Assembly (NCBI GenBank): GCA_039976075.1
Contig: JBDWFY010000013.1
Coordinates: 806,001-870,000, forward strand
Direction of reading: 5' to 3'
Length of the DNA stretch: 64,000 bases
DNA from: JBDWFY01 sp039976075
GTDB taxonomy: Bacteria > Pseudomonadota > Alphaproteobacteria > Rhizobiales > Stappiaceae
Shown: positions 1 through 9,224 of the stretch, piece by piece
Position numbering within the stretch: position 1 is the first letter of the stretch
How the letters are laid out: each line of letters opens with the position of its first letter
Notes under the pieces: generated by a model
What the model was told of the DNA's origin: nothing
The model's database searches: none
What the model saw: only the letters and a program-made list of their open reading frames with translations
Made by a program: the position numbers and the translations under genes

Positions 1-159
1 TTTGTTTGTCATTCACACATGCTTGCGATAACGGAGGATGATCAAGCTATCTGGATAAATCCGATAAGCGCACATAAATAGAGCCACGGATGGGGGGAGC
101 GCAAGTCTTGACAAGCGTTCAATTGCAATTCCTGCTGACCGTGACATGAGGAGCAAGGG

Positions 160-432
160 ATGAGTGTCAAAGAAACAATGGAAAGCAAGCTGACCGAGGC
201 TTTTTCACCGGAGGCAGTCAGCGTTGTGGATGAATCCCACTTGCACAAAGGGCATGGGGGCTGGAGAGAAAGTGGGGAAACACATTTTCGGGTAGAGCTG
301 GTTTCCGGAAAATTCAGCGGTACCAGTCGTATAGACCGTCATCGTATGGTCAATGATGCGCTGAAAGAAGAACTCGAAGGGGGAGTTCACGCTCTGGCAA
401 TCCGTGCAAATGCGCCGGAAGAAATTTCCTGA
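160..432 (+). CDS. bolA: BolA family protein
   Basis: A 90-residue protein with the BolA fold pattern: an N-terminal helix, the ESHLHKGHGG stretch around residues 25-34, then a beta strand and helix with RHRMVNDAL near residue 65. BolA proteins work with monothiol glutaredoxins in iron-sulfur cluster handling; the conserved His in the RHRMV segment is the usual cluster ligand. The ATG follows GAGGAGCAAGGG, a strong ribosome binding site. It converges on the CorC-like gene with a gap of about 50 bases. Length is normal for the family. The partner gene is not visible, so the specific target is unknown. Confidence 0.93.
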   Translation: MSVKETMESKLTEAFSPEAVSVVDESHLHKGHGGWRESGETHFRVELVSGKFSGTSRIDRHRMVNDALKEELEGGVHALAIRANAPEEIS

Positions 433-484
433 GATCATTGAAATCGGAAATTCTGGGCCACCTCACACCTGCTGCGTGCCGCAT

Positions 485-1822
485 TCATCGGGTGGTTGAG
501 ATTGGTCCACTGACCCGCATTTTTTTATCAAGTGGCACCATTCTCAGGCGAAGAAGTTTGTTTTTTTCCCGGCGCAGCACCGTGAAGCGGAAGCCGTGGA
601 ACGTAAATATCTGACGTTCCTCCGGGATCATCCTGGCCTCATGGATCACGAGGCCGGCGACCGTTGTCGCTTCTTCATCGGGAAGATCCCAGTCCGTAGC
701 ACGGTTCAAGTCCCTGATGGGGACCGAACCGTCTACGATGACCGACCCGTCCGTTTGAGGCAGCACGCCTTCCAGTTCGACGTCGTGTTCATCAGCGATT
801 TCGCCGACAATTTCTTCCAGAATATCTTCGAGTGTGACGTGCCCCATGACCTCGCCATACTCGTCAACCACCAGCGCGAAGTGATTTTTCCGCTTCAGGA
901 AGGCATTGAGCTGATCCTGCAGGCTGGTTGTGTCCGGCACAAACCAGGGGTTTTTGGCCAGGGAGAGCAGATCCAGATTCTTGATATTCCCCTCTGCCTT
1001 GTGAAGTGCCCTGAGCAGATCTTTTGCATGTAACACGCCAATAATGTTGTCGGGTTTTTGCTGCCACAAAGGCAGGCGTGTGTACGGACTCTGCAGAACC
1101 AGATCAACCAGATCTGACGGTGGTTCGTCGGCGTTGAGCGTCTGCATTTTGGTCCGATGTACCATGACGTCGGACACTTCAAGATCTGCAAGGTCGAGAA
1201 GCCCACCCAAACGATCCCGCTCATCCTTGACGAGCCCACCCTCCAGATGCTGGAGATCAACGGCACCGCGTAACTCGTCATGCGCGGACAGGATGGCCTG
1301 ATCCTCATCGATATTGATGCCAAAGCGGCGCAGGATAAAGCGAACCAAAACTTCAACGGCAGCAATTGGCGGGCCAAAAACCGCAACAACGATGCGAACG
1401 ATGGGGGCAACGGCCAGCGCAAATCGGTCCGGATTGAAGATTGCCCAGGTCTTCGGCAGGACCTCTGAAAAAATCAGCACCAGCGCGGTCATGATCAAAG
1501 TGGCGTAAACAACACCTGCATCGCCAAACAGAGTCAGCATGACGCTGGTAGCCAGTGCCGAAGCCAGAATATTGACCAGGTTGTTGCCAAGAAGCAGAGC
1601 ACCGATCAAGCGCTCACGCGCCTGGATCAGGCGGCTGACCAGGCCGGCGCGTTTGTTGCCAGCTTTTTCCAATTGATGAATCCGCGCTTTTGACGCGGCA
1701 GTCAGCGCGGTCTCGGAGCCGGAGAAAAAGGCTGAGAGACATAACAAAATTGCGACAGCACCAACCGACAGCCAAACCCAGGCATCAGTCAGAAAACTGG
1801 TGGCCGTTTCACTCCCGTCCAT
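485..1822 (-). CDS. CNNM/CorC (HlyC/CorC) family membrane protein with CBS domains
   Basis: 445 residues: an N-terminal DUF21 domain with about four hydrophobic segments (residues 15-190; the family signature SGSETALTAASKARIHQLE is near residues 34-52), paired CBS domains (about 205-325, with VMVHRTKMQ and FALVVDEYGEVMGHVTLEDILEEIVGEI-type motifs) and a C-terminal CorC_HlyC domain (about 345-430). The family is linked to Mg2+/Co2+ efflux and metal homeostasis; older haemolysin labels are misleading. Its ATG overlaps the aroB stop (ATGA), so it is the last gene of an aroK-aroB-corC-like operon. Confidence 0.9.
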   Translation of the reverse strand: MDGSETATSFLTDAWVWLSVGAVAILLCLSAFFSGSETALTAASKARIHQLEKAGNKRAGLVSRLIQARERLIGALLLGNNLVNILASALATSVMLTLFGDAGVVYATLIMTALVLIFSEVLPKTWAIFNPDRFALAVAPIVRIVVAVFGPPIAAVEVLVRFILRRFGINIDEDQAILSAHDELRGAVDLQHLEGGLVKDERDRLGGLLDLADLEVSDVMVHRTKMQTLNADEPPSDLVDLVLQSPYTRLPLWQQKPDNIIGVLHAKDLLRALHKAEGNIKNLDLLSLAKNPWFVPDTTSLQDQLNAFLKRKNHFALVVDEYGEVMGHVTLEDILEEIVGEIADEHDVELEGVLPQTDGSVIVDGSVPIRDLNRATDWDLPDEEATTVAGLVIHEARMIPEERQIFTFHGFRFTVLRREKNKLLRLRMVPLDKKMRVSGPISTTR

Positions 1823-2955
1823 CAGGATAATTTCTCCTCGATAAAGGATAGAACTTTGCCGGGATCGACGTTCGTTTCAATGAATGATTGCCCGATCCCC
1901 CGGGTCAGGATGAAAGTGAGGTTACCGCGGGATACTTTTTTATCCTGCGCGATATGGTCCATCAGTGTCTCTGCAGGAGGCAGCTGACCGGGTATCTGAT
2001 CGAGACGGGTTGGCAGTCCGACTTCGCCGAGATGTGCCGTGATTCTTTGCACATCTTCCGATGGACAGAGTCCCAGTGTTTCTGAGAACGCGTGTGCCAG
2101 GCACATGCCGATTGACACGCCCTCGCCATGCACCAGAAGATCGGCGTCGTAGCCGGTTGCGGCTTCCAGTGCGTGACCGAATGTGTGTCCCAGATTAAGT
2201 AAGGCGCGCTCACCGGCCTCTCTCTCATCGGTGGCCACAATGGCAGCCTTGGCCCGACAGGCATGAGCTACGGCTTCATCGCGTTCCCGACCACCAGAAA
2301 AGATTGCTTGCCAATTATTCTCCAACCAGGAAAAGAACTCCGCATCGTTGATCAGACCGTACTTTACGACCTCGGCATACCCGGCTCTAAAGTCTCGTTT
2401 CGGAAGCGTATCGAGCAAGGCGGTATCAGCAAGAACAAGGCCGGGCTGAAGAAAAACACCAAGTAGATTTTTGCCGAACCGAGTGTTGATACCAGTCTTT
2501 CCGCCTACAGAGCTGTCGACCTGTGCCAGGAGTGTCGTTGGTATCTGAACGAAATTCATTCCGCGTCGAACAACACCGGCGACAAAGCCGGATAAGTCGC
2601 CCACAACGCCGCCACCCAGAGCAACAATCACATCGCCCCTTTCAAAGCGACCGGCAAGCATGCGCTCGCACAGATCTTCAAAGATCGGAAAACTTTTCGA
2701 TGCTTCGCCAGGTTCCACGGGGAACACATCGTGGGTTAATGATTGGCGCGTAAGAGATTCTGTAAGGGTGTCCAGATGCAGATTGGCAACATTCTCATCT
2801 GTGATGATTGCAAAATGGGCATCCGGAAAGAGTTCGTTCAACAAAGGCCCGACCTCTGGCAGCGAACCGCGAGAAATATGAATGTCATAACTCCGCTCAC
2901 CAAGATCTATCGGTACACGCGTTTCTTCCGGCACGGCTTTGTTTTCCTGGATCAT
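1822..2955 (-). CDS. aroB: 3-dehydroquinate synthase
   Basis: 377 residues. Converts DAHP to 3-dehydroquinate, step two of the shikimate pathway, using NAD+ and a divalent metal. The nucleotide-binding GGGVVGDLSGFVAG loop (near residues 114-127), the PTTLLAQVDSSVGGKTGIN stretch (near 139-157) and the metal-binding LLNLGHTFGHALEA segment (near 253) are all intact. The ATG overlaps the end of aroK by four bases, so the two are translationally coupled; this aroK-aroB pairing is usual in alphaproteobacteria. Confidence 0.96.
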   Translation of the reverse strand: MIQENKAVPEETRVPIDLGERSYDIHISRGSLPEVGPLLNELFPDAHFAIITDENVANLHLDTLTESLTRQSLTHDVFPVEPGEASKSFPIFEDLCERMLAGRFERGDVIVALGGGVVGDLSGFVAGVVRRGMNFVQIPTTLLAQVDSSVGGKTGINTRFGKNLLGVFLQPGLVLADTALLDTLPKRDFRAGYAEVVKYGLINDAEFFSWLENNWQAIFSGGRERDEAVAHACRAKAAIVATDEREAGERALLNLGHTFGHALEAATGYDADLLVHGEGVSIGMCLAHAFSETLGLCPSEDVQRITAHLGEVGLPTRLDQIPGQLPPAETLMDHIAQDKKVSRGNLTFILTRGIGQSFIETNVDPGKVLSFIEEKLS

Positions 2956-3602
2956 TTCGTTTTCGTATCACTTGTGGACTGGTGCTCTGGAGATATGTCG
3001 TCAGTGTCTTCACTGAGGTCGATTTTCAGATGTACGCACAGGGCGTCCAGAATGTCCTGGACAACGATTTCATGCGGCACGTCACGTGAAAGCACTTGAA
3101 GATCCGCTGTCGCATAAATCGGGTATCGCTCTTCGATCAGACCTTTCATAACCCCTTCAGGGTCTTCGTTTTGCAGCAGGGGTCGTGTCGGTCTGCGCCG
3201 GACGCGAGACATCAGGATAGGGAGTTCCGCGTTCAGCCAGAGAGAGACGCTTGATTTTTTTACTGCAGCCCGCGTCTTTGGGTTCACGAACGCACCACCG
3301 CCTGTCGCCAGCACTTTTGATCCTCCTCGCAAAAGGCGGGCGATGACCCTTCTTTCGCCGGAGCGAAAATAGGGTTCGCCATAATTTGAAAAAATCTCTT
3401 TGATCGAAAGATTGGCTGCTTTTTCAATTTCATGGTCGGAATCGACGAATTTCAAGCCAATCCTGGTGGCCAGTCGTTTTCCAACGCTGGATTTCCCCGA
3501 TCCCATCAAACCGACAAGGACGAGTGGGCGCTTGCCCAGTTTCGCCCTGATCTGCCGGGCAACAATATCACCGTCATTGCGCGCGCGCTGAAGTGCTGTC
3601 AC
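2952..3602 (-). CDS. aroK: shikimate kinase
   Basis: About 216 residues. Phosphorylates shikimate to shikimate-3-phosphate. Walker A GLMGSGKSSVGK, the shikimate-binding DSDHEIE and SGERR motifs, GGGAF and the lid segment RRRPTRPLL are all present. Start: I favour GTG at 3602 because CGGAG lies 7 bases upstream; an in-frame TTG at 3623 would add seven residues. It overlaps aroB by four bases. A charged C-terminal tail (SEDTDDISPEHQS) extends beyond the core kinase. Confidence 0.93.
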   Translation of the reverse strand: MTALQRARNDGDIVARQIRAKLGKRPLVLVGLMGSGKSSVGKRLATRIGLKFVDSDHEIEKAANLSIKEIFSNYGEPYFRSGERRVIARLLRGGSKVLATGGGAFVNPKTRAAVKKSSVSLWLNAELPILMSRVRRRPTRPLLQNEDPEGVMKGLIEERYPIYATADLQVLSRDVPHEIVVQDILDALCVHLKIDLSEDTDDISPEHQSTSDTKTK

Positions 3603-3770
3603 TGATTTTCTCCGGAACGGCAAATGCCATCCAACTATAATTATGCACGCATTGAAGGCGCAGGCGCCTTATTGTCAAGGGACAGGAGCAGCTTAATACT
3701 TGCATCCGGCCTGACATTGGCCGAGAAAATATGCTCTGATACGGCAATATCCAAAAGTGATTTGATTCTC

Positions 3771-3923
3771 ATGTACCCAATGCCATCGCTCACGCGCTTT
3801 CTGGCCGTCGTGATTCTCCTGTGCCTATGTACCTATGGCGCCATGTATGTCCTTGGCAATTATGTTGAGCCACGGCAAGGTGAACTGACAGTTCGAATTC
3901 CCGGCGAGCGGTTTCAGCGTTGA
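3771..3923 (+). CDS. small conserved single-pass membrane protein upstream of xerD
   Basis: About 50 residues: a short N-terminus, one transmembrane segment (TRFLAVVILLCLCTYGAMYV), then a short tail ending VEPRQGELTVRIPGERFQR. Small proteins of this shape with an aromatic or VEP...VRIP-type tail sit between aroK and xerD in many Rhizobiales, sometimes misannotated as histidine kinases; that placement is from memory of the group. The open frame extends back to 3624, but the residues before 3771 look non-coding. ATG at 3771 or 3780 is likely. No function is known. Confidence 0.6.
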   Translation: MYPMPSLTRFLAVVILLCLCTYGAMYVLGNYVEPRQGELTVRIPGERFQR

Positions 3924-3977
3924 ATGTGGCACACGGGGTTTGAGGAAATTCTGCCAGGAAAGTGAAGGCGTCAATCA

Positions 3978-4907
3978 ATGCAAGGCGGATATCATATTGA
4001 GGCCTTTCTTGAAATGCTGGCTGCGGAGCGTGGAGCAGCGCTGAATACCCTTCAAAGCTACCGCCGGGATCTTGAGGATTTTTCAGAATTTGTTTCGGGG
4101 GGGGGGCGAGGACCTCATGTGGCCGAAGCACGAGATATATCCGGTTATCTCGCGGCGCTGACCAAACGTGGATTTGCAGCCTCCTCGCAGGCACGTCGCC
4201 TTTCTGCGCTAAGACAGTTTTTCCGATTTTTATATGCGGAAGGGATCCGGGGCGATGATCCCAGCGCGACAATCGGGGCGCCCAAGAAAACACAGTCTTT
4301 GCCGCATGTTCTCACAGAAGCTGAGGTCGATCGCCTTATAGAATCGGCACGCTTCAATGCATCACTCGAAGGGGAAAGTCCCGCACGACGCTTGCGGGCA
4401 CTGCGCCTTTATACACTGCTTGAAGTTCTTTATGCGACCGGATTGCGTGTTTCTGAACTTGTCAGCTTGCCTGCAAGTGCGACTCGCAGGGATGCTCAGG
4501 TTCTGACGATTATCGGCAAAGGTGGCAAAGAAAGGATGGTTCCGCTGTCAGATCGCGCGCGCGTTGCGATGCGTGATTACTTTGATCTTTCTCAGGCGAC
4601 CAAAAAATATGCCAAAAGCTCATGGTTGTTTCCATCCCATGGCGAAAGCGGTCACTTCACGCGACAGGCTTTTGGCAGGGATTTAAAACTCCTGGCGGCC
4701 GACGTTGGTATAGATGCGCGGAAAATATCTCCTCACGTGCTGCGTCATGCGTTTGCCAGCCATTTGCTGCAAAACGGAGCCGATTTGAGGATGGTCCAGC
4801 AGCTGCTCGGCCATGCCGATATTTCCACGACGCAGATTTACACACATGTTCTGGAAGAAAGACTGCGAAAACTTGTCGAGGAACATCACCCGTTGGCCGG
4901 GCAATGA
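3978..4907 (+). CDS. xerD: tyrosine recombinase XerD
   Basis: 309 residues: an N-terminal SAM-like core-binding domain (about 5-90) and a C-terminal catalytic domain (about 110-300). Catalytic residues are visible: Arg in ATGLRVSEL, Lys in IIGKGGKER, HxxR in HVLRHAFASHLL, His in LLGHADISTTQIYTHV and the nucleophile Tyr in the same motif. XerD with XerC resolves chromosome dimers at dif. ATG at 3978 follows GAAGG. Chromosomal synteny with aroK argues for the housekeeping enzyme rather than a mobile-element integrase. Confidence 0.93.
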   Translation: MQGGYHIEAFLEMLAAERGAALNTLQSYRRDLEDFSEFVSGGGRGPHVAEARDISGYLAALTKRGFAASSQARRLSALRQFFRFLYAEGIRGDDPSATIGAPKKTQSLPHVLTEAEVDRLIESARFNASLEGESPARRLRALRLYTLLEVLYATGLRVSELVSLPASATRRDAQVLTIIGKGGKERMVPLSDRARVAMRDYFDLSQATKKYAKSSWLFPSHGESGHFTRQAFGRDLKLLAADVGIDARKISPHVLRHAFASHLLQNGADLRMVQQLLGHADISTTQIYTHVLEERLRKLVEEHHPLAGQ

Positions 4908-4968
4908 CCAGAATGGGCAAAGCCCAAATCGGAACGCCTCAGTGTAAAGTCAGTGGTTTGGGCGCATT

Positions 4969-6021
4969 TTATCTCGGAATGACAACCCAATAGTCAAAAT
5001 CGAGAATAACCGAGGGATCATATTTTCCATCCGCCTGCTTGTCGGGGAAGTCGATGCAGGGCTGATCTTTTGTGGAGACTGTCCGAATGCGCAGTGCGCC
5101 GACTTCTGAGCGGCCCGGAAGAGCCGCCTTGTCGAGAACCTCTGACCACGCGAAAACGGTCTGTTCTGCAAACAGCGGCGCTACGTGACGTCCTGCATTG
5201 ATTGCGGCAACGTGAAACGCATTGGCCAGACCATTAAACGACAGTGCGCGGGCGAGTGAAATTACGTGGCCGCCATAAATCAGCCGGCGGCCAAATCGCC
5301 CCTGACCTTCCGAGAATTGATTGAAATGGACTTTCGCAGTGTTCTGATAAAGGCGGGTTGCCAGTTGATGTTCAGCTTCTTCGACCGTCATGCCGTCAAC
5401 GTGGTCGATCTTTTCACCAATTTCATAGTCATCCCAAAGAAATGGGCTGCCGGACAGGTCATTTTCCCAACCGTTTCTGTTGAGCATTGGTACCGCATTT
5501 CCAAGAGCTTCGACTGCAACTGACCCGGGAAGCTCCGGCACCGTCGGTTCGATTGTTGGAGAATTCTCCTTGCGTTTTCTGACCATTACCCAGCGGACAT
5601 AGTCGAGAATTTCTTCACCGGTCTGGTTGTAGCCGGTCGAGCGGACATACACGACGCCGGTTTTCCCGTTGGAGTTCTCTTTAAGTCCAATGACCTCCGA
5701 GATGGTTGACACCGTATCTCCGGGATAGAGCGGAGCAATAAACCGGCCACCGGCATAGCCAAGATTGGCGATGGCATTGAGCGATATGTCCGGCACGGTT
5801 TTGCCGAACACAATATGAAAGACCAGCAGATCGTCGATTGGTGCGCGGGGGTAGTTGATCCCACGCGCAAATGCATCGGAAGACTGCACGGCAAACCGGT
5901 TTCCGTACAGCGCGGTGTAAAGTGCACAATCGCCTGATGTTATGGTCCGCGGTGTTGCATGGCGGATTACCTGTCCAACGGAAAAGTCTTCGAAAAAGTT
6001 GCCGGAATTTGTCTTGGTCAT
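4969..6021 (-). CDS. mcd: mesaconyl-CoA hydratase (beta-methylmalyl-CoA dehydratase), double MaoC fold
   Basis: 350 residues from the ATG at 6021; a GTG at 6033 would add four. Two hotdog/MaoC halves are visible. The GNFFED, HATPRTITSGD, HIVFGKTVPDISLNAIANLGYAGGRF-type stretch, FLWDDYEIGEKIDHVDG and FGRRLIYGGHVISLARALSFNGLANA-type segments closely match my recollection of the Rhodobacter/Methylorubrum Mcd/MeaC family. The enzyme hydrates mesaconyl-C1-CoA to beta-methylmalyl-CoA in the ethylmalonyl-CoA pathway, used to assimilate C2 compounds without isocitrate lyase. The other pathway genes are not in this window. Confidence 0.85.
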   Translation of the reverse strand: MTKTNSGNFFEDFSVGQVIRHATPRTITSGDCALYTALYGNRFAVQSSDAFARGINYPRAPIDDLLVFHIVFGKTVPDISLNAIANLGYAGGRFIAPLYPGDTVSTISEVIGLKENSNGKTGVVYVRSTGYNQTGEEILDYVRWVMVRKRKENSPTIEPTVPELPGSVAVEALGNAVPMLNRNGWENDLSGSPFLWDDYEIGEKIDHVDGMTVEEAEHQLATRLYQNTAKVHFNQFSEGQGRFGRRLIYGGHVISLARALSFNGLANAFHVAAINAGRHVAPLFAEQTVFAWSEVLDKAALPGRSEVGALRIRTVSTKDQPCIDFPDKQADGKYDPSVILDFDYWVVIPR

Positions 6022-6129
6022 CGCTCGGTCCACAGAATGAATTCAGGATCATATCACTGATGAGCCGAATTAGACCTCTGAGGACCCGTTGCGCAAGCCC
6101 TTCGTTGGGCGAAGCACACGTCTTTGGAT

Positions 6130-7155
6130 CTAATCAAGTATCTTGGTCACCGTAAAACCGGCATCCCGATATTGCGCTACCAATCCGGTTTCACCGATCA
6201 GGTGTGCCGCACCCACCGCGACAAGAATGTCACCTTTTCGAACTTCCTCAACAGAGCGTTCGAACATGATTTTATTGCGATCTTCCAGAAGCCGTTTTTC
6301 GAAAAACAACAGGAAGGGATCATTGGGGTCGACCTGGAATATGTCGATAGAACTGGTCCATAGAAGACCGATGTTGCCGGTCTGGTACATGTTGATCATT
6401 GTGCGATGAGAATCGTTGATTGTATCGACGGTGAGCTTGGCCAAATCGGTGAGCATACCTATCTGATCCTCGATAGAAATCTCGTTGAAATAAGAGAGCT
6501 GCTCCGCGGTTGTTTCCAGACCTTTCAGCGGTGTTCCAACTTCGTGGGCAAGCAAGCCGATTCTGGCATCAACTACCGGCGTTTTGACAATTTGCATTGC
6601 GATTTCGCACGACGGTAGCATTGCCGTCATGGCAACGAGCCAGGGTTTCATGGTGTTGAAAAGTTCAATCTGCATCCCGCGGGCCGCGAGATGATTTGAC
6701 ACCTTGTCGTAGTCGGCTCGATCCATAAGTCCCCGGAGTGTTTTTCCCCCTTTCAGCATACCGACTTGTGCCACGAGTTTGATTGCATCGTCAGCATTTT
6801 GGGAGCCAATGTCCGGTGTTTCGAGATAAACCAGCCTTGATTTTTTGATCGTTTCTATGAGTATAGGGGGCAGAATTGACAGGTCTTTATCGGCCAGATG
6901 CACTGTCCCAAACAAGAACGACGGTTCGACGCCTGATTTTTCAATCCGCCAAAAGCGGCCCTGACTATTCGGAATACGGCTTGATCTTTCGATCAGGCCA
7001 GCATATCGATCCGGCTCATTTGATCGCATTACCTCCAGCATATCCTTGCCTTGGCATGGAATGAATGTTTCAGCATAAGTCGTTTCCGGTGGCAAGAAGA
7101 TCAGCGCCATCGTAGCAACTGTTTGTATCGATAATGCTGTAAAAACTTTGATCAT
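6130..7155 (-). CDS. TraB/GumN family protein, exported
   Basis: 341 residues from ATG 7155, chosen because the product then starts with a signal-peptide-like segment (IKVFTALSIQTVATMALIF, likely cleaved after TYA) and AAAGAG lies just upstream; the longer frame to 7221 does not look coding. The TraB/GumN domain begins at FLFGTVHLADKDL and ends with GDILVAVGAAHLIGETGLV, the two family signatures. Members are often called polysaccharide biosynthesis GumN proteins, but related TIKI proteins are metalloproteases, and the His/Glu signature residues are kept here. Substrate unknown. Confidence 0.82.
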   Translation of the reverse strand: MIKVFTALSIQTVATMALIFLPPETTYAETFIPCQGKDMLEVMRSNEPDRYAGLIERSSRIPNSQGRFWRIEKSGVEPSFLFGTVHLADKDLSILPPILIETIKKSRLVYLETPDIGSQNADDAIKLVAQVGMLKGGKTLRGLMDRADYDKVSNHLAARGMQIELFNTMKPWLVAMTAMLPSCEIAMQIVKTPVVDARIGLLAHEVGTPLKGLETTAEQLSYFNEISIEDQIGMLTDLAKLTVDTINDSHRTMINMYQTGNIGLLWTSSIDIFQVDPNDPFLLFFEKRLLEDRNKIMFERSVEEVRKGDILVAVGAAHLIGETGLVAQYRDAGFTVTKILD

Positions 7156-7408
7156 TATTGCTCTTTCTGGGGCAAATGGCGGCTCTGAATGATAGGGGAG
7201 CCAAGAATACATTGCTGACACGGACAGAGTAGCCGCAAATCTACAAATACAAGATCATGCACGGTTTACGAAAATAAGAATTGGGTGCAATTAATCTGAA
7301 TCGAGATGGGAATACGCCTAATGGTGAGTTAAAAATCTCAATTCTGGAAATACTTTCAGTGCAAAGACTGTACTGTGCCGAAACAGCGAGGCAAATGAGA
7401 GAGCAGAG

Positions 7409-8062
7409 ATGACAGAATTTCCACAAGACCTTTTGTCAGGATATTCACGGTATCGTTCGGGCACGTTCGAGCCAAATCGTCGTGCTCATGAAGACCTTGC
7501 CATCTACGGTCAGGCGCCGAAGGTTCTGATCATCAGTTGCTGCGATTCACGGGTGACGCCTGAGACTATTTTTGATGTCGGGCCCGGGCAGCTGTTTGTT
7601 GTAAGAAACGTAGCAAATCTCGTGCCACCCTTCCAATTGGACGGTAACTACCACGGAACCAGCGCGGCGCTGGAATATGCTGTTTCTTCGCTGAAAGTCG
7701 AACATATAGTCGTTCTTGGCCACGCAAAATGCGGTGGTGTTGACGCGTTTCGTGCCAATGCCAACAAGCCGTTGGATACAGGCGATTTCATCGGGCCGTG
7801 GATTAAGTTGCTGGAGCCTGCTGCAATTGCCATGGCTTGCATGCCGGTGGATAAATTGGATGATCCGCAGCTTGCAATGGAATATGCCGGTATCCGCCAA
7901 TCCTTGAAAAACCTGCTGACATTTCCCTTTGTTCAAAATCTTTATCAGCAAGGAAAGTTGGCATTGCACGGTGGTTGGTTCGACATCAGAACTGGAGAGT
8001 TGCGGGTGATGGACCCGGAAACCGAGCAATTCAGTTTTGAACAGGGTGGACCGACGGATTGA
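7409..8062 (+). CDS. beta-class carbonic anhydrase
   Basis: 217 residues. Interconverts CO2 and bicarbonate. The zinc ligands are seen in CCDSRV (Cys, with the Asp-Arg dyad, near residues 45-50) and HAKCGG (His and Cys near 105-109); NVANLVPPF follows the first motif as expected. No signal peptide, so cytoplasmic. ATG is preceded by GAGAGCAGAG. It converges on asd through a strong inverted repeat. Bicarbonate supply could serve carboxylases, or the bicarbonate-dependent cyanase further along, though the genes are 50 kb apart. Confidence 0.93.
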   Translation: MTEFPQDLLSGYSRYRSGTFEPNRRAHEDLAIYGQAPKVLIISCCDSRVTPETIFDVGPGQLFVVRNVANLVPPFQLDGNYHGTSAALEYAVSSLKVEHIVVLGHAKCGGVDAFRANANKPLDTGDFIGPWIKLLEPAAIAMACMPVDKLDDPQLAMEYAGIRQSLKNLLTFPFVQNLYQQGKLALHGGWFDIRTGELRVMDPETEQFSFEQGGPTD

Positions 8063-8095
8063 TCCGGAAACTCAAAAAGACACCCTGATGCAATG

Positions 8096-8132
8096 ACACC
8101 AGCATCGTACGGTTGGTGATCGATGCTGGTGT
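8096..8132. terminator. bidirectional terminator-like hairpin between carbonic anhydrase and asd
   Basis: Perfect 12-base inverted repeat (ACACCAGCATCG / CGATGCTGGTGT) around a 13-base loop, in the gap between two convergent genes. There is no T run directly after either arm; a TTTTT lies 15-20 bases past the stem on the minus strand. Location and stem strength argue for a shared transcription stop. Confidence 0.7.
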
Positions 8133-8189
8133 TGTGCGTACCTTGTGCTGACCGCGCCTGTCGGATGAAGCAGGCAACATGATTGACGG

Positions 8190-9224
8190 TCAGGCTGCGG
8201 CCTTTTTAGGCTGTATCAGGCCACGATTGACCAGAACCTCAGCGATTTGAACCGTGTTCAGAGCGGCGCCTTTTCTGAGATTGTCTGAAACAACCCATAT
8301 GTTCAGCCCGTTTTCAACTGTTGCGTCTTCGCGAATGCGCGAAATGAAAGTCGCGTCTTCGCCTGCGGATTCGTACGGTGTCATATAGCCACCATCTTCC
8401 GGCTTATCGATCACGAGGCAACCCGGTGCTTCACGCAGAATATCCCGCGCCTCGTCAGCAGAGATTGGATTCTCGAATTCGATATTGACAGCTTCGCTGT
8501 GGCCGACAAAGACCGGAACCCGCACAGCAGTGCATGTTACCTTGATTTTTGGATCCAGTATCTTCTTGGTTTCGGCCAGAACCTTCCACTCTTCCTTCGT
8601 GTAGCCGTCTTCCATGAAAACGTCGATATGTGGGATCACGTTGAAAGCAATTCGTTTGGTGAAATTTTCCGGCTCGATCGGATCGTTCACATAAACGGCA
8701 CGGGTCTGGTTGAACAATTCTTCCATGGTATCTTTGCCGCCGCCGGAAACGGACTGGTAGGTCGACACCACAATGCGCTTGATATTGGCGGCATCGTGAA
8801 GCGGCTTTAGCGCCACAACAAGCTGGGAGGTGGAACAATTCGGATTGGCGATGATATTTTTCTTGGAAAAACCAGTGATTGCATCGGCGTTGACTTCGGG
8901 CACGATCAACGGAACGTCGGCATCATAGCGCCAGGCTGATGAATTATCTATGACAATACAGCCTTTCGCGGCAATCCTGGGAGCCCATTCCTTGGATACC
9001 GCACCGCCAGCAGACATCAAACACAAATCCGTGTCGGAAAAATCGTAGTTTTCCATGGCCTGGACTTTGAGCGTTTTGTCACCGTAGGAGATATCTGTGC
9101 CCTGAGAGCGACGGGACGCAAGTGGGATCACTTCGTCGGCTGGAAAACCCCGTTCTTCCAAAATGGCAAGAAGTTCCCGCCCGACATTACCGGTCGCACC
9201 GGCAATCGCTAATTTATAACCCAT
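8190..9224 (-). CDS. asd: aspartate-semialdehyde dehydrogenase
   Basis: 344 residues. NADPH-dependent reduction of aspartyl phosphate, the branch point to lysine/diaminopimelate, threonine and methionine. Shows the N-terminal GATGNVGREL nucleotide-binding loop, SAGGAVS near residue 70, the catalytic Cys in IANPNCSTSQ (near residue 130), and the C-terminal VVSDNLRKGAALNTVQIAE. ATG at 9224 has AAGGA eight bases upstream. The 5' region carries its own promoter and a Thr-rich leader ORF, unusual for a lone asd gene. Confidence 0.96.
   Translation of the reverse strand: MGYKLAIAGATGNVGRELLAILEERGFPADEVIPLASRRSQGTDISYGDKTLKVQAMENYDFSDTDLCLMSAGGAVSKEWAPRIAAKGCIVIDNSSAWRYDADVPLIVPEVNADAITGFSKKNIIANPNCSTSQLVVALKPLHDAANIKRIVVSTYQSVSGGGKDTMEELFNQTRAVYVNDPIEPENFTKRIAFNVIPHIDVFMEDGYTKEEWKVLAETKKILDPKIKVTCTAVRVPVFVGHSEAVNIEFENPISADEARDILREAPGCLVIDKPEDGGYMTPYESAGEDATFISRIREDATVENGLNIWVVSDNLRKGAALNTVQIAEVLVNRGLIQPKKAAA

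Noticed and set aside
108..136. TTGACA box as a bolA promoter
   Set aside because: The -35 match is perfect, but the sequence 17 bases on is CCTGCT, not a plausible -10.
3978..4907. Mobile-element integrase
   Set aside because: Tyrosine recombinase motifs fit, but synteny with aroK/aroB and the absence of att repeats or phage genes indicate chromosomal XerD.
4922..4963. GCCCAAA / TTTGGGC stem as an xerD-mcd terminator
   Set aside because: Only seven base pairs around a loop of about 28 bases; too weak to call, although GCATTTTAT follows.
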